48,256 nt of DNA from Candidatus Poseidoniales archaeon (GTDB taxonomy: Archaea; Thermoplasmatota; Poseidoniia; Poseidoniales; Poseidoniaceae). The DNA lies in the NCBI GenBank assembly GCA_003602645.1, contig QQSI01000010.1:36625-84880 (forward strand). Reading direction: 5' to 3'. Every line of letters starts with the position of its first letter. Positions within the stretch are counted from its first letter, which is position 1. Below the pieces are notes generated by a model. The model was not told the origin of the DNA, did not search any database, and saw only the letters and a program-made list of their open reading frames with translations. A program made the position numbers and the translations under genes. Below, one piece after another: positions 17,145 to 26,409 of this stretch.

Positions 17145-18314
17145 TTGAACATCGAAGCGAGTGCTCCGGGAAAATGCATCCTGTTTGGAGAGCATGCTGT
17201 TGTCTTTGGTCAACCTGCTGTCGCAGTGGCTCTGGAACAGCGAATTCATGTCAGCATTCAACCTATTGAGGCTGAGGAATGGACCCTTGAGGGCAACAAG
17301 TTTAATCCAAGAAAGCACCCTCATCTCAGCACCTTACGTAAGCTGTTGTGGCCGACTAAAGATGGTGCTCCTGCGCTTTCGATTGAAATACACGGAAACA
17401 TCCCACGTGCATCGGGGCTTGGCTCATCTGCTGCGTTGAGTGTGGCCGCTTCAGCAGCCCTTAGAGCAGCGCGAGGCCGTTGGGTCATCGAATCAGAACA
17501 GGGTCCTGTTTGGACTGAGGGGTATTCGAGTGAAATCGAGGACACGGATGCCTATACTGGTTTGAACTCAGGAATCCGCACGACCATGTACCACAAAAAA
17601 GAACTTCACCTCTTTGGTAATGATGCGTTGGATCTCGACGAGTGTTCAATCATTGGTCATGCAGTTGAAGCAGCTGCCCAAGGTGGTCGAGCATCGCCTA
17701 TGGACGCCTCAACTTGCGCTCATGGTGGCGTGATCTTACTCAGCGAACAAATCGAGTCCGACAATGAATATCTGTATCAACGTCAATTGGACATGGACGA
17801 TGGAAAACGCACTTGGGAACTGCACGAACTTGGCGTTCCAAAAGGTGGAGAAGAAGTCTACCTCGTCATTGGGAACACTGGCGTACATGCCCCAACAGCC
17901 GATCAGGTCGCCAAAGTTAGCAAAGCAATTCAGGACGAGCCTGAACGAATGAAGGAAATCGAGACCATCGGCCTGATTGCTCGGAGGGGCATTGAAGCCC
18001 TGAAAAACGGCGATTATGAAGCGGTTGGGAGGGCCATGACAGAAAATCATGTGATGCTCAGAGGTTTGGGCGTTTCCTGTCATGAGTTGGACGACCTGGT
18101 TCGGGCCGCAGCCCCTTCTTCTCTTGGAGCAAAACTCACGGGTGCTGGAGGGGGCGGTTGTATGGTCGCACTTACCCGCAACCCCGACATCACAAGCGAA
18201 GCAATCAAGACCGCTGGCGGGAAGGCTCTCGTTTCAAAATTTGGAAACGAAGGGATGCGCCTTGAAACGCCACACTGCGAACCTTTTTGGTCACCTCAAA
18301 TCCATCCCGATTGA
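17145..18314 (+). CDS. mvk: Mevalonate kinase
   Basis: A 389-residue GHMP-family kinase that phosphorylates mevalonate in the archaeal isoprenoid-lipid pathway. Motif 1 is APGKCILFGEHAVVFG at the N-terminus. Motif 2 is the ATP-binding GLGSSAA at 91-97. The catalytic aspartate is probably Asp187 in GRASPMDAST, and motif 3 is KLTGAGGGGC at 330-339. The TTG at 17145 is taken as start because motif 1 begins eight residues later and a GAGGGGG ribosome-binding site ends 8 bases upstream. The family usually has 300-400 residues, so this is a full copy. The TBP gene follows with its own promoter. Confidence 0.95.
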   Translation: MNIEASAPGKCILFGEHAVVFGQPAVAVALEQRIHVSIQPIEAEEWTLEGNKFNPRKHPHLSTLRKLLWPTKDGAPALSIEIHGNIPRASGLGSSAALSVAASAALRAARGRWVIESEQGPVWTEGYSSEIEDTDAYTGLNSGIRTTMYHKKELHLFGNDALDLDECSIIGHAVEAAAQGGRASPMDASTCAHGGVILLSEQIESDNEYLYQRQLDMDDGKRTWELHELGVPKGGEEVYLVIGNTGVHAPTADQVAKVSKAIQDEPERMKEIETIGLIARRGIEALKNGDYEAVGRAMTENHVMLRGLGVSCHELDDLVRAAAPSSLGAKLTGAGGGGCMVALTRNPDITSEAIKTAGGKALVSKFGNEGMRLETPHCEPFWSPQIHPD

Positions 18315-18319
18315 AGGGG

Positions 18320-18324
18320 TTTTT
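18320..18324 (+). terminator. Oligo-T run after mevalonate kinase
   Basis: A T5 run begins 6 bases after the mevalonate kinase stop and ends upstream of the TATA box of the TBP gene. It could end the upstream transcript. Tentative because the run is short. Confidence 0.35.
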
Positions 18325-18356
18325 AGGAAAACCGATGTTACGGACTCTGCCTTTTC

Positions 18357-18364
18357 TTTATATA
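18357..18364 (+). promoter_or_regulatory. TATA box of the TBP gene
   Basis: The octamer tttatata, preceded by a purine-poor stretch, is a textbook archaeal TATA box. Its centre is about 26 bases upstream of the ATG at 18387, so the transcript should begin at or beside the start codon. The spacing supports ATG 18387 rather than the in-frame TTG at 18369. Confidence 0.75.
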
Positions 18365-18386
18365 CTGGTTGGCATTCGCTCTGAAT

Positions 18387-19007
18387 ATGACTACTGATGA
18401 AGAACGTCTAACCGTCGTGAACGTGGTTGCCAGCACCCGAGTTGCTGAGGAACTAGACCTACCAGATATCGCAATTCAATTGAATTGCGAATACGAGCCA
18501 GAACAATTTCCTGGTGTCGTCTACCGAGTGACCGAGCCAAAGCTTGCTATCCTCATGTTCCGTTCAGGCCGTGCAGTGTGCACCGGTGGAAAGAACGAAG
18601 ACAACATTCACACAGGAATCGAGCGCATGATCAACGATCTAAGGGCTGCAGGCATCGAAACTTGGAACCTCGACCAGGTCGAAATTGAAGTCCAAAACAT
18701 GGTTGCAACCTACGCCCTCCACTACCCTGAAGACTACCCTGGGAACGACAAATTCACTGGAGAACCACAAGCCGGTGTGCCCCGTAAATTGAACCTGAAC
18801 AACCTGACCTTCCACCTACCATTCGACAAGGTCGAGTATGAGCCAGAGCAATTCCCAGGTCTCATTTACCGCCTTGACTACCCCAAGGTCGTCTGCTTGA
18901 TTTTCGGCAGCGGCAAGATGGTGATCACCGGTGCTCGACACAAGGACGAAATCCTCGAAGCTGTTGAAATCATTAAGGACGAATTGGCAGACTTGCTGGA
19001 ATATTGA
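18387..19007 (+). CDS. tbp: TATA-box-binding protein with an insertion in the second repeat
   Basis: A 206-residue archaeal general transcription factor that bends promoter DNA and recruits TFB. The two direct repeats are plain: EYEPEQFPGVVYR (36-48) and EYEPEQFPGLIYR (150-162). The four DNA-intercalating phenylalanines are present as Phe41, Phe58, Phe156 and Phe173. Usual archaeal TBPs have about 180-190 residues. Here the distance from the first-strand Asn to the first Phe is 29 residues in repeat 1 but 52 in repeat 2. The extra 23 residues lie at about 111-133 and are rich in Pro, Asp and Gly. A short acidic C-terminus follows. The start is set by the TATA box and by leaderless spacing. 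Confidence 0.96.
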   Translation: MTTDEERLTVVNVVASTRVAEELDLPDIAIQLNCEYEPEQFPGVVYRVTEPKLAILMFRSGRAVCTGGKNEDNIHTGIERMINDLRAAGIETWNLDQVEIEVQNMVATYALHYPEDYPGNDKFTGEPQAGVPRKLNLNNLTFHLPFDKVEYEPEQFPGLIYRLDYPKVVCLIFGSGKMVITGARHKDEILEAVEIIKDELADLLEY

Positions 19008-19070
19008 TTCTAAACACAGTCATTCTCCAACAGGAGAAGTGTTGATGTTCTATTGAGCGTGTGGCGTAGC

Positions 19071-22000
19071 ATGCGCCCGAGCGTGACGCGAGCCATTCCG
19101 GCATTTTTGCTGGTCTTCTTGTTGTTCTCGAGCGTGCAAACTCCACTGTTCCAAAGCAGTCTTGAAAGTCCGACTGCACCCCTTTTTTCAGGCAGCCAAG
19201 ACCCTGGTGTGAGCGATGTGCCCACATGGCGAGTTGGGGACAAATGGATTTACTCCGGCATCTTTGACCCAACATTGCTCGTGACCAACACTGGCGTTCA
19301 AGCCACAGTTGGAGAGATTTATGGCGACACCACAATGGAGGTTCTCGGCATCACTGAACAGTCCGTCGATAACATGTCGGTGCTCGCCTATACCCTTCGC
19401 TCATCTGCAAACTTCGATAAATCCGGAGTTTCCCTTGAAGGCTATGATGGTAACGTCTACATCACATACAGCCAAACAGAATACCTCCGAGTCAGCGATT
19501 TAGCCAGCCTTCGAAGCGAACTTGACATGTACATTCGCTTCGTCCCGTATGGAATCTCAAGCCTGACTCAGATTCTTGGTGACATTACCATCACAACAAG
19601 TTACAGTCCAGCCTCTGAAACCTACGACTTCCCATTGCGCCTTGATGAACAGTGGACAACCACAACCACCTCATTTGCCCAATGGTCGGGATCAAGCGAT
19701 TACATCACTCCGTTCCCACCCCCAGTAAGCGACACCAACAGCACCACTTGGGAAGTGGAAAGCGTTGGCAAACCAAACAACGCCTACGGCCAAACGATTG
19801 GCTATGGTGGATGCAATGCTTCGTATGAACTTCAGTCAGTCAACAGCGATGGTGTGTCAACTGGCTACAGGTGGTATTGCCCCGAAGTTTCGAACTATGC
19901 GTGGCTCCATACAGAAGATGACATTGGCCTTACCATTGATTTCCGGCTCAAACGCTATATTCCGGTTGGTGCGAGTGGAGTTGACGAATACAGCAACCCA
20001 GGAACACGCGATGTGTGCCTCAACGTAGACCTCGAAAATCGAATCACTGCTCTAAACTCGCCAATAGGGGTGTGGGTCAACGCCTCAACATCATGTTTCT
20101 CTAACATTGACAACATTGGAATTGAATTGCGACACGAAACCACTGGTTCACTTCAATACGCCTCAACAGCAAGCAACGGTACAGCCTACTTTACGCTTCA
20201 AGTGGGTGATGCAAAGGATCCATCCGCAACCCTACTTGATTGGGCGAGCCATGGCATTGTCGCCCGGATCGATCCTTCAAGTCAATCGCCAACAACAACG
20301 GTTGGCGTCACCACAGTGACGCTTGATGAATTCATTGTCGGATTGGATTTAATCGCCAGTGAAGACCTTGCCAAGGTGCTTCGAAACCGAAGCGGAGTCC
20401 TAACGGAATTGAATTCGCTTTCTGGGTGGAATGTCCTTCCGGGTGATGAATTACTGGTCGAGGTTGGGGTACAAAACAGAGGCATCACCACCTCGGCAAC
20501 CTCAACACTCGACGTGACCGGGCCTGACGGGCAAACAACCGCTTACGTGCTCCCTCCCTTGGCAAGTTACTCCGCACACAAAGTGAATTTCAGTTGGACT
20601 GTACCAGAAGATCAATCGATTGGAGTGCTCCCAATCACATGGAACGCTGACCCGAACGATGTCAACGCTGCTGATGTCAACGAGGACAACGATATCGCTC
20701 AGTTAGCCATGTTCGTTGGCAGGCTTCCCACACCGATTGTTGAAAACGCAACCGCACTCACGCTGGAGGAGGTGACCCTGAATGCTGCGAACAGTTTTGA
20801 TGAAGACGGTGGAAACATCACCTGTGAATTTGAAATTCCGTATGATGATGGCACTCGTACCTGGGATTACATCACCATTCCTTCCGAGGACTGTAGTGTC
20901 AATTGGACTTGGATGGATGATGGCGATTACCCCGTGCAGGTAACGGTTCTCGATGAAGAGCGTGATGAAACAACGGCCACTCTCCTTGCATCGATTGGTA
21001 ACAGGGCGCCAAAAATTGAGATCAAGAGCGCACGAAGTGAGGCAAAGGTCGAACATCCAATCACGCTCTATGCGTACGCTAACGATTCGGATTCTGAAGA
21101 CATCTGGCCCGGTGTGGTCGATGTGTTTTGGCCCGACGCTTTGTGCCAAGAAGGCTACTACACCCGCGTATGCACCACGACAGCTCCCACAGAGGGGATT
21201 CATACCTTTACTGCTGTTGGGACCGATGATGATTCCTCGACAACCATGGCGACCATCGACATTCAATTCACCAACATCGCACCCCACGGTACGAGCATTG
21301 CCTTGCTGATTGATGACGCCTTTTTGGAAAGCGATGAACAGCAAATTTGGCAACTGGATGAAGATGAGATTGTCAATGTGCGTGGACAAGCGCTCGATTC
21401 AATCGATGATCTTGAAACATTGACCCACACATGGTGGCCAGACGGACAAGAACCCTCGCTGATGTACACTTATTCGGGACGAGTGTCCAACTTCCCAATG
21501 ATGTGGTCCACCTCAGGGTTGCACACCATCCGTTTGGAAGTGACCGATAGCGACGGCGTCTCGAGCGCGGTGAATGAACGCTGGGTCAATGTTCGCAACG
21601 TACCGCCAGTGATTGAACCTCTGGTCTCCATTCTTCCCATTGCGGAAGGCCAATCCATCACCATCACTGGTAACTCAACCGACACACCAAGCGATCGAGC
21701 AACGCTTGTGAAATGCTGGGATGTCGACCCCGGTATTGACAGCGATGATTTCGGTGGTGCAGACGATGATTGTGACATCAAGGGTGATGAATTGACCTAT
21801 GTGTGGAATCGCAGTGGCACTCATACGATCATCTACCACGTTACAGATGACGATGGTGCACAAACCAGCGAGGTCCTCACCGTGGAAGTGCTCAACATGC
21901 CTCCAATCGTGAGGTTGCAAAACCTTGCATGCATGGCTTACCAAACTTGTGTGATGAGCGCCGGCCAAACCATCGATTCAGCGAACGACATAGACACGTT

Positions 22001-22673
22001 GACCATTGTCTGGGACCTTGACATTACTGTTGACAGCAACGGAGACGGCATCAAAGACAACGACGCTGATTTGGTTGGTACCACTGTCCAGCACATCTTC
22101 CGCACCTCTGGCATGGTACGTGTCAAAGCCATGGCATGGGATGAGAATCCGGAACGGCCGGGCCAAGCGACAATGGTGATCGATGTCGCACCACCAGAGC
22201 GAAACTCAATCGAACAAATCAGTGCCGGACTCATAGGCGAAGAGGCGAATTCGATTGCACAATTTGGCCTTCTCATCGGGATTCTGATGTTGTTGGCCCT
22301 TCTGACCCGTGGGCGAAAAGGACCTTCTGAATCCCCTTGGGCTGGTTCTGAGGAAGGCATGCTCGACGATGCATTTGATACCCCAACTATGATTGAACAA
22401 GCACAAGCAAGACGCCCTTCAAGTCCGCCACCAATGAGCAATTTCATCAAAGAGAGTGTGGAACTACCTACACAGCAAATCGATCATTCATTCGAGGCAC
22501 CTCCAGCACCTGTGCCTGAAATGGAAAGCGAAGAAGCAGGCCCGCCAATGCCAGAGGCAGGCCTCCCTGAAGGATGGACGATGGAGCAATGGGGTCATTA
22601 CGGCCATCAGTACCTTGCCGCTCAAGGGTCTCAAAACGCAACTTTTTCCCAAACTGGCACCGAACTCAAGTAG
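19071..22673 (+). CDS. Giant secreted PKD-repeat surface protein, C-terminal membrane anchor and LPEGW tail (paralogue 1)
   Basis: A protein of about 1,200 residues, exported by an N-terminal signal segment (AIPAFLLVFLLFSS). After DVPTWRVGDKWIYSG comes a domain of some 400 residues shared with the next gene. A CARDB-like segment (ELLVEVGVQNRGITTSATS) follows, then several PKD/Ig-like repeats, each with the LNAANSFDEDGG or VTDDDGAQTSEV signature and acidic calcium-type loops. Near residue 1060 one membrane helix (LLIGILMLLALLTRG) leads into a cytoplasmic tail that ends with GLPEGWTMEQWGHYGHQYL. An in-frame TTG at 19053 is an alternative start. The topology is surface domain outside, tail inside; adhesion or envelope structure is inferred. 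It lies downstream of TBP and 20 bases before its paralogue. Confidence 0.85.
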   Translation: MRPSVTRAIPAFLLVFLLFSSVQTPLFQSSLESPTAPLFSGSQDPGVSDVPTWRVGDKWIYSGIFDPTLLVTNTGVQATVGEIYGDTTMEVLGITEQSVDNMSVLAYTLRSSANFDKSGVSLEGYDGNVYITYSQTEYLRVSDLASLRSELDMYIRFVPYGISSLTQILGDITITTSYSPASETYDFPLRLDEQWTTTTTSFAQWSGSSDYITPFPPPVSDTNSTTWEVESVGKPNNAYGQTIGYGGCNASYELQSVNSDGVSTGYRWYCPEVSNYAWLHTEDDIGLTIDFRLKRYIPVGASGVDEYSNPGTRDVCLNVDLENRITALNSPIGVWVNASTSCFSNIDNIGIELRHETTGSLQYASTASNGTAYFTLQVGDAKDPSATLLDWASHGIVARIDPSSQSPTTTVGVTTVTLDEFIVGLDLIASEDLAKVLRNRSGVLTELNSLSGWNVLPGDELLVEVGVQNRGITTSATSTLDVTGPDGQTTAYVLPPLASYSAHKVNFSWTVPEDQSIGVLPITWNADPNDVNAADVNEDNDIAQLAMFVGRLPTPIVENATALTLEEVTLNAANSFDEDGGNITCEFEIPYDDGTRTWDYITIPSEDCSVNWTWMDDGDYPVQVTVLDEERDETTATLLASIGNRAPKIEIKSARSEAKVEHPITLYAYANDSDSEDIWPGVVDVFWPDALCQEGYYTRVCTTTAPTEGIHTFTAVGTDDDSSTTMATIDIQFTNIAPHGTSIALLIDDAFLESDEQQIWQLDEDEIVNVRGQALDSIDDLETLTHTWWPDGQEPSLMYTYSGRVSNFPMMWSTSGLHTIRLEVTDSDGVSSAVNERWVNVRNVPPVIEPLVSILPIAEGQSITITGNSTDTPSDRATLVKCWDVDPGIDSDDFGGADDDCDIKGDELTYVWNRSGTHTIIYHVTDDDGAQTSEVLTVEVLNMPPIVRLQNLACMAYQTCVMSAGQTIDSANDIDTLTIVWDLDITVDSNGDGIKDNDADLVGTTVQHIFRTSGMVRVKAMAWDENPERPGQATMVIDVAPPERNSIEQISAGLIGEEANSIAQFGLLIGILMLLALLTRGRKGPSESPWAGSEEGMLDDAFDTPTMIEQAQARRPSSPPPMSNFIKESVELPTQQIDHSFEAPPAPVPEMESEEAGPPMPEAGLPEGWTMEQWGHYGHQYLAAQGSQNATFSQTGTELK

Positions 22674-22693
22674 GAGTACCGACTCGGTGAGTC

Positions 22694-25600
22694 ATGGGTC
22701 AACTCCGACCGATTGTTTTCGGATTAATTTTTTTGATGTTCGCAACCCCCTTTGGAGCCTATGTCACATCGCCTCATTTCCTAGAGGAGGATCACAATGC
22801 ATCCCATGCAGAAGGATGGGACAAGGACATCGATGTGCCAACTTGGCGCATTGGCGACGAGTGGGTTTACGACACAAAATTCGATGTGGCACAACTCATC
22901 GCTCAAGCCAACGTTTCTGCATCATTAAACACCCTCACTGGAGAAACGACCTACACCGTAGCGGATATCTTGTTCACCACAGTTGATGGCGTTCAGACCC
23001 TCGCTTACAAACTGGATATCAGTGGAGAGTTTACCTCTGGCAACAGCGGTGCAACACTTGAAGGCGTCTCAGGACGGTTGAACATCGGGTATGACAGCGA
23101 AGACCTTGTTCGAGTTCGTGACCTTGCCGTGATCAACAGCGAATTCACGCTTGATGTCAAGTTCAGACCATTCAACCTTGGTTTTTTGGAACAAGATATT
23201 GCTGAGATTACCTTTGACACCTTTTACGACCCACCCAAAGAAAAGTACGATTTCCCTCTCCATCTTGGAGATCAATGGTACATGCCTTTCCAATCCGGTA
23301 CGGGAGTCACAGGTACATCCGATTACTTCGACCCAAGTGAATTTGACACGGCTGGTGCAGAAAACAACAGTTGGCAAATCACCGCAAAGGGAACCCCTAC
23401 TGATGGGACGGATAACATCCAGTACACCGGGTGCGGTGATTCCTACAAAATTAACGAAGTGAACGAAACCGGAGTCTCACAAGGCTACAATTGGTACTGC
23501 CCTGCTGTGCGTTATAATTCATGGATTTCAGTGTCAAACGCTGCTGGTTTCACCATCGACTGGTTGCTCAAGGAATACAATCCAACAGACTCCTACGGCG
23601 TTTCAGCAAGCTCTACACCCGGAACCCGCAACGTGGAGATTGACGTCGATATGCAATTTTTGGCAACCCTCCCAGACGCTGAGCAAACGCTGACTGCAAG
23701 TTATTTGACCTCACCAAGCGCTACACCACAAACCAACAAGAATTTGCAAGTCAGGTATGAGATCAACAATGATTTAGCAAGTCCAACCACCGATGGCAGT
23801 GGAGAAATCACCTACCAATTGAACGTCTCTAACCAAGTGGACACCACACCCTCCAGCGATGATTTCACCAGCAACGGTGTCATCGTATGGGACCCTGCAA
23901 CAGACATCATCGGGGCGACCACTATTGTGATCGATTTGTCTGTCGTAGGCGTTGATTTGGTAGCGCAAGCTGATTCAATTATCGTCAGCCGAACCCGCGA
24001 CGGTGAAACTTCAATCCTGAGCCGCGTTACGGGCTACGGAGCTTTACCAGGCGATTTGATTGGGTTCTCAATTCCCGCTCAAAACCGAGGAGTATTGACC
24101 TCTCCAGCAACGCAAATGGAAGTGACGACACCAGACGGTACGACCATCCGAGAGGAAATTCCTGCGATTCCGTCATACAGTGAAGCGAGGATCAACGTCA
24201 ACTGGACCGTCCCAGCAAACTCAGCAATTGGCAATCAGACGCTGTCGTTTACCGTCGACCCTGATGAAACGGTCACTGAGGACGCAAACAGAAGCAACAA
24301 CGACGCTCAAATCAACCTCTTTATCGGCCGGGCGCCGACCGCAATGGTCGATATTGGCGACAACAAACTCACTTTTGAAAACATCACGCTCAACGCCACG
24401 GCAAGTTTTGATGAAGACGGCGGAGATGTTGACTGTGTGTTTGAAGTTGAATCACGCCCAGGCTTGATCGATGTCCTCGAAGCGCCAGACTGTTGGGTTC
24501 AATGGAACTGGACGGATGATGGCGAATGGGCGGTCAAACTCATCGTCACGGATGAAGAACTTGATACCGACATCAAGATGTTCAATGTCACTGTCCTCAA
24601 CCGAGACCCATACGTCAACTTGTCTCTGGTACCAAGCATCGATGTTGAAACATCTGTCACCATCGATGCAACCGACAGCGGTGACATCGATACCATCTCG
24701 CCTCCAGGACAGCAAGTCAGTATTTCTTGGCCGGGCATGGCGTGCGAAGAGGGACTCACTCAGCCTACATGCACCTTCACGCCGATGGCAGAAGGCACGA
24801 TGATCATCACTGCTGTCGCAACCGACGATGACGGAGCGACTACAACAATTGAAGCACCGCTGGATGTCCTCAACGTAGCGCCAACCCTTGCCGCACCAGA
24901 ATTGTGGTACGGAGGAACGAATTTGAGCGCTGATGATGGTGTGTGGACGCTGGATGAGGATCAAGTTGCTCTCTTGCGAATCGGTGCCGACGACACATTG
25001 TCCGACCGAGATGACATCAACGTTGAGTGGTCGCCATCCGATCGAGATGCGAACTGGACAGAAACCACCCGGGGACCTGCGTCAACCGCAACAGTGTCAT
25101 GGTCCGCTTCGGGCATGCACAACATCTCGGTTGTCGCCTACGATGACGATGGTGCTCAATCGATGATTCAAACGGCCAAAGTCAACATTCGAAACGTCCC
25201 ACCTACGATCACTGGCTTGGGTTCGGATGTTCCTGTGTTTGAAGACGCAAATGTATCGTTCACCGCTATCGTTGATGACACCGCATCAGATCTGCAGACG
25301 CTTGTGGTGTGCTGGGACATGGATGGAGCAGTTGACAGCAACAGCGACGGAAACCCTGTGAACGACTGTGACCAAACTGGAATCGATATCACTGCGGCAT
25401 GGACCACACGAGGGGTTCGCCAAATCACGGCAACTGTAACGGATGACGATGGTGCTCAAGCACTGGCATCGGTCAACGTCAGCGTGCTCAATCTACCACC
25501 TTCAGCCACCATTACCAATTCCACCAGTGTCATATCGCTCATTGAAGGTGAAAACATCACCCTCTCTGGAATGACTTCTCGAGAGACTGACGGCGACAAA

Positions 25601-26398
25601 TTAACCCTCATCTACCAGTGGGACAGCGACCACATCGATGGTGATTTGGACGGAGTAAAAACCGGAGATGTTGACTTCACGGGGCCAATGTACACCATTG
25701 AGGATCTCCCAGCAGGTCAATGGACCGTACAACTCACAGTGATTGATGATGATGGTGAATCTTCCATCGATACGATTCAACTTACGGTCACTGAGCGCCC
25801 ACCCGACAATTGGATTGAATCTGTAAGCAATACAATTGGAACCGTACCTACCGCAATCATTGGTGCGCTTGGGATCATTGTTGTTCTGCTCGCTGGGTTC
25901 CTTCTGCTGACACGAAGGAAGGACAATGCCGAAATGGACAGTTTCTCCAGTTTCGCAAGCATGCCAGATGGTGAGCCACCTGCGCCTGCCACCAACGCAA
26001 CTGTACCGCAATCAATGGACTACACCGCTCCTGCCAGTCAGCAAGACATCTATGCACAGGCCGCCTATGCACCGCCAGCCGCAACCCTAGAACAGGCGTT
26101 TGCTCCGGCTCAGACCTACGCAACAGCACCAGCATCGAAGGACGACCCATTTGCTGCCTTAGCGGAACCAACGCCAGCACCTGCTGCTCTTGCCCCTGCA
26201 CCCGTGCAAAACGGACCACCATTGCCTGCAACTGGACTCCCCGAAGGATGGTCAATGGAACAATGGAACCACTATGGCGCTCAATACTTGTCTGCCCAAC
26301 AAGGCCAACCGGCTGCAATTCAACCGGTAACTACTGATACCACACCAGCATCTCAGCCATCAAGCATCTCCGGATTGCTTGATGATCTTGATTTGTGA
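22694..26398 (+). CDS. Giant secreted PKD-repeat surface protein, C-terminal membrane anchor and LPEGW tail (paralogue 2)
   Basis: A 1,234-residue protein built like the preceding one. It has a signal segment (IVFGLIFLMFATPFGAYV), DVPTWRIGDEWVYDTKFD and the shared N-terminal domain. A CARDB-like part (LIGFSIPAQNRGVLTSPATQ) and PKD repeats with LNATASFDEDGG and DDDGAQ signatures follow. One membrane helix lies near residues 1050-1075 (IIGALGIIVVLLAGFLLLTRR). The cytoplasmic tail is about 155 residues, rich in Ala, Pro and Gln, with GLPEGWSMEQWNHYGAQYL and a hydrophobic-acidic end (GLLDDLDL). The two genes look like a tandem duplication that has diverged strongly. It sits 11 bases upstream of sepF, so the pair is probably co-transcribed with that division gene. 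Function is unknown; a surface or division-envelope role is inferred. Confidence 0.85.
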   Translation: MGQLRPIVFGLIFLMFATPFGAYVTSPHFLEEDHNASHAEGWDKDIDVPTWRIGDEWVYDTKFDVAQLIAQANVSASLNTLTGETTYTVADILFTTVDGVQTLAYKLDISGEFTSGNSGATLEGVSGRLNIGYDSEDLVRVRDLAVINSEFTLDVKFRPFNLGFLEQDIAEITFDTFYDPPKEKYDFPLHLGDQWYMPFQSGTGVTGTSDYFDPSEFDTAGAENNSWQITAKGTPTDGTDNIQYTGCGDSYKINEVNETGVSQGYNWYCPAVRYNSWISVSNAAGFTIDWLLKEYNPTDSYGVSASSTPGTRNVEIDVDMQFLATLPDAEQTLTASYLTSPSATPQTNKNLQVRYEINNDLASPTTDGSGEITYQLNVSNQVDTTPSSDDFTSNGVIVWDPATDIIGATTIVIDLSVVGVDLVAQADSIIVSRTRDGETSILSRVTGYGALPGDLIGFSIPAQNRGVLTSPATQMEVTTPDGTTIREEIPAIPSYSEARINVNWTVPANSAIGNQTLSFTVDPDETVTEDANRSNNDAQINLFIGRAPTAMVDIGDNKLTFENITLNATASFDEDGGDVDCVFEVESRPGLIDVLEAPDCWVQWNWTDDGEWAVKLIVTDEELDTDIKMFNVTVLNRDPYVNLSLVPSIDVETSVTIDATDSGDIDTISPPGQQVSISWPGMACEEGLTQPTCTFTPMAEGTMIITAVATDDDGATTTIEAPLDVLNVAPTLAAPELWYGGTNLSADDGVWTLDEDQVALLRIGADDTLSDRDDINVEWSPSDRDANWTETTRGPASTATVSWSASGMHNISVVAYDDDGAQSMIQTAKVNIRNVPPTITGLGSDVPVFEDANVSFTAIVDDTASDLQTLVVCWDMDGAVDSNSDGNPVNDCDQTGIDITAAWTTRGVRQITATVTDDDGAQALASVNVSVLNLPPSATITNSTSVISLIEGENITLSGMTSRETDGDKLTLIYQWDSDHIDGDLDGVKTGDVDFTGPMYTIEDLPAGQWTVQLTVIDDDGESSIDTIQLTVTERPPDNWIESVSNTIGTVPTAIIGALGIIVVLLAGFLLLTRRKDNAEMDSFSSFASMPDGEPPAPATNATVPQSMDYTAPASQQDIYAQAAYAPPAATLEQAFAPAQTYATAPASKDDPFAALAEPTPAPAALAPAPVQNGPPLPATGLPEGWSMEQWNHYGAQYLSAQQGQPAAIQPVTTDTTPASQPSSISGLLDDLDL

Positions 26399-26409
26399 AC
26401 GGTGAGTGT

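Noticed and set aside
20703-21389. 228-codon open frame on the minus strand inside PKD paralogue 1
   Set aside because: It lies wholly within a long gene with clear PKD repeats on the other strand, and its translation shows no recognisable domain. It is a shadow of the coding frame.
24828-25460. Repeated gatgacgatggtgc-like units
   Set aside because: They encode the DDDGA signature of successive PKD repeats and are explained by protein repetition, not by a DNA-level element.
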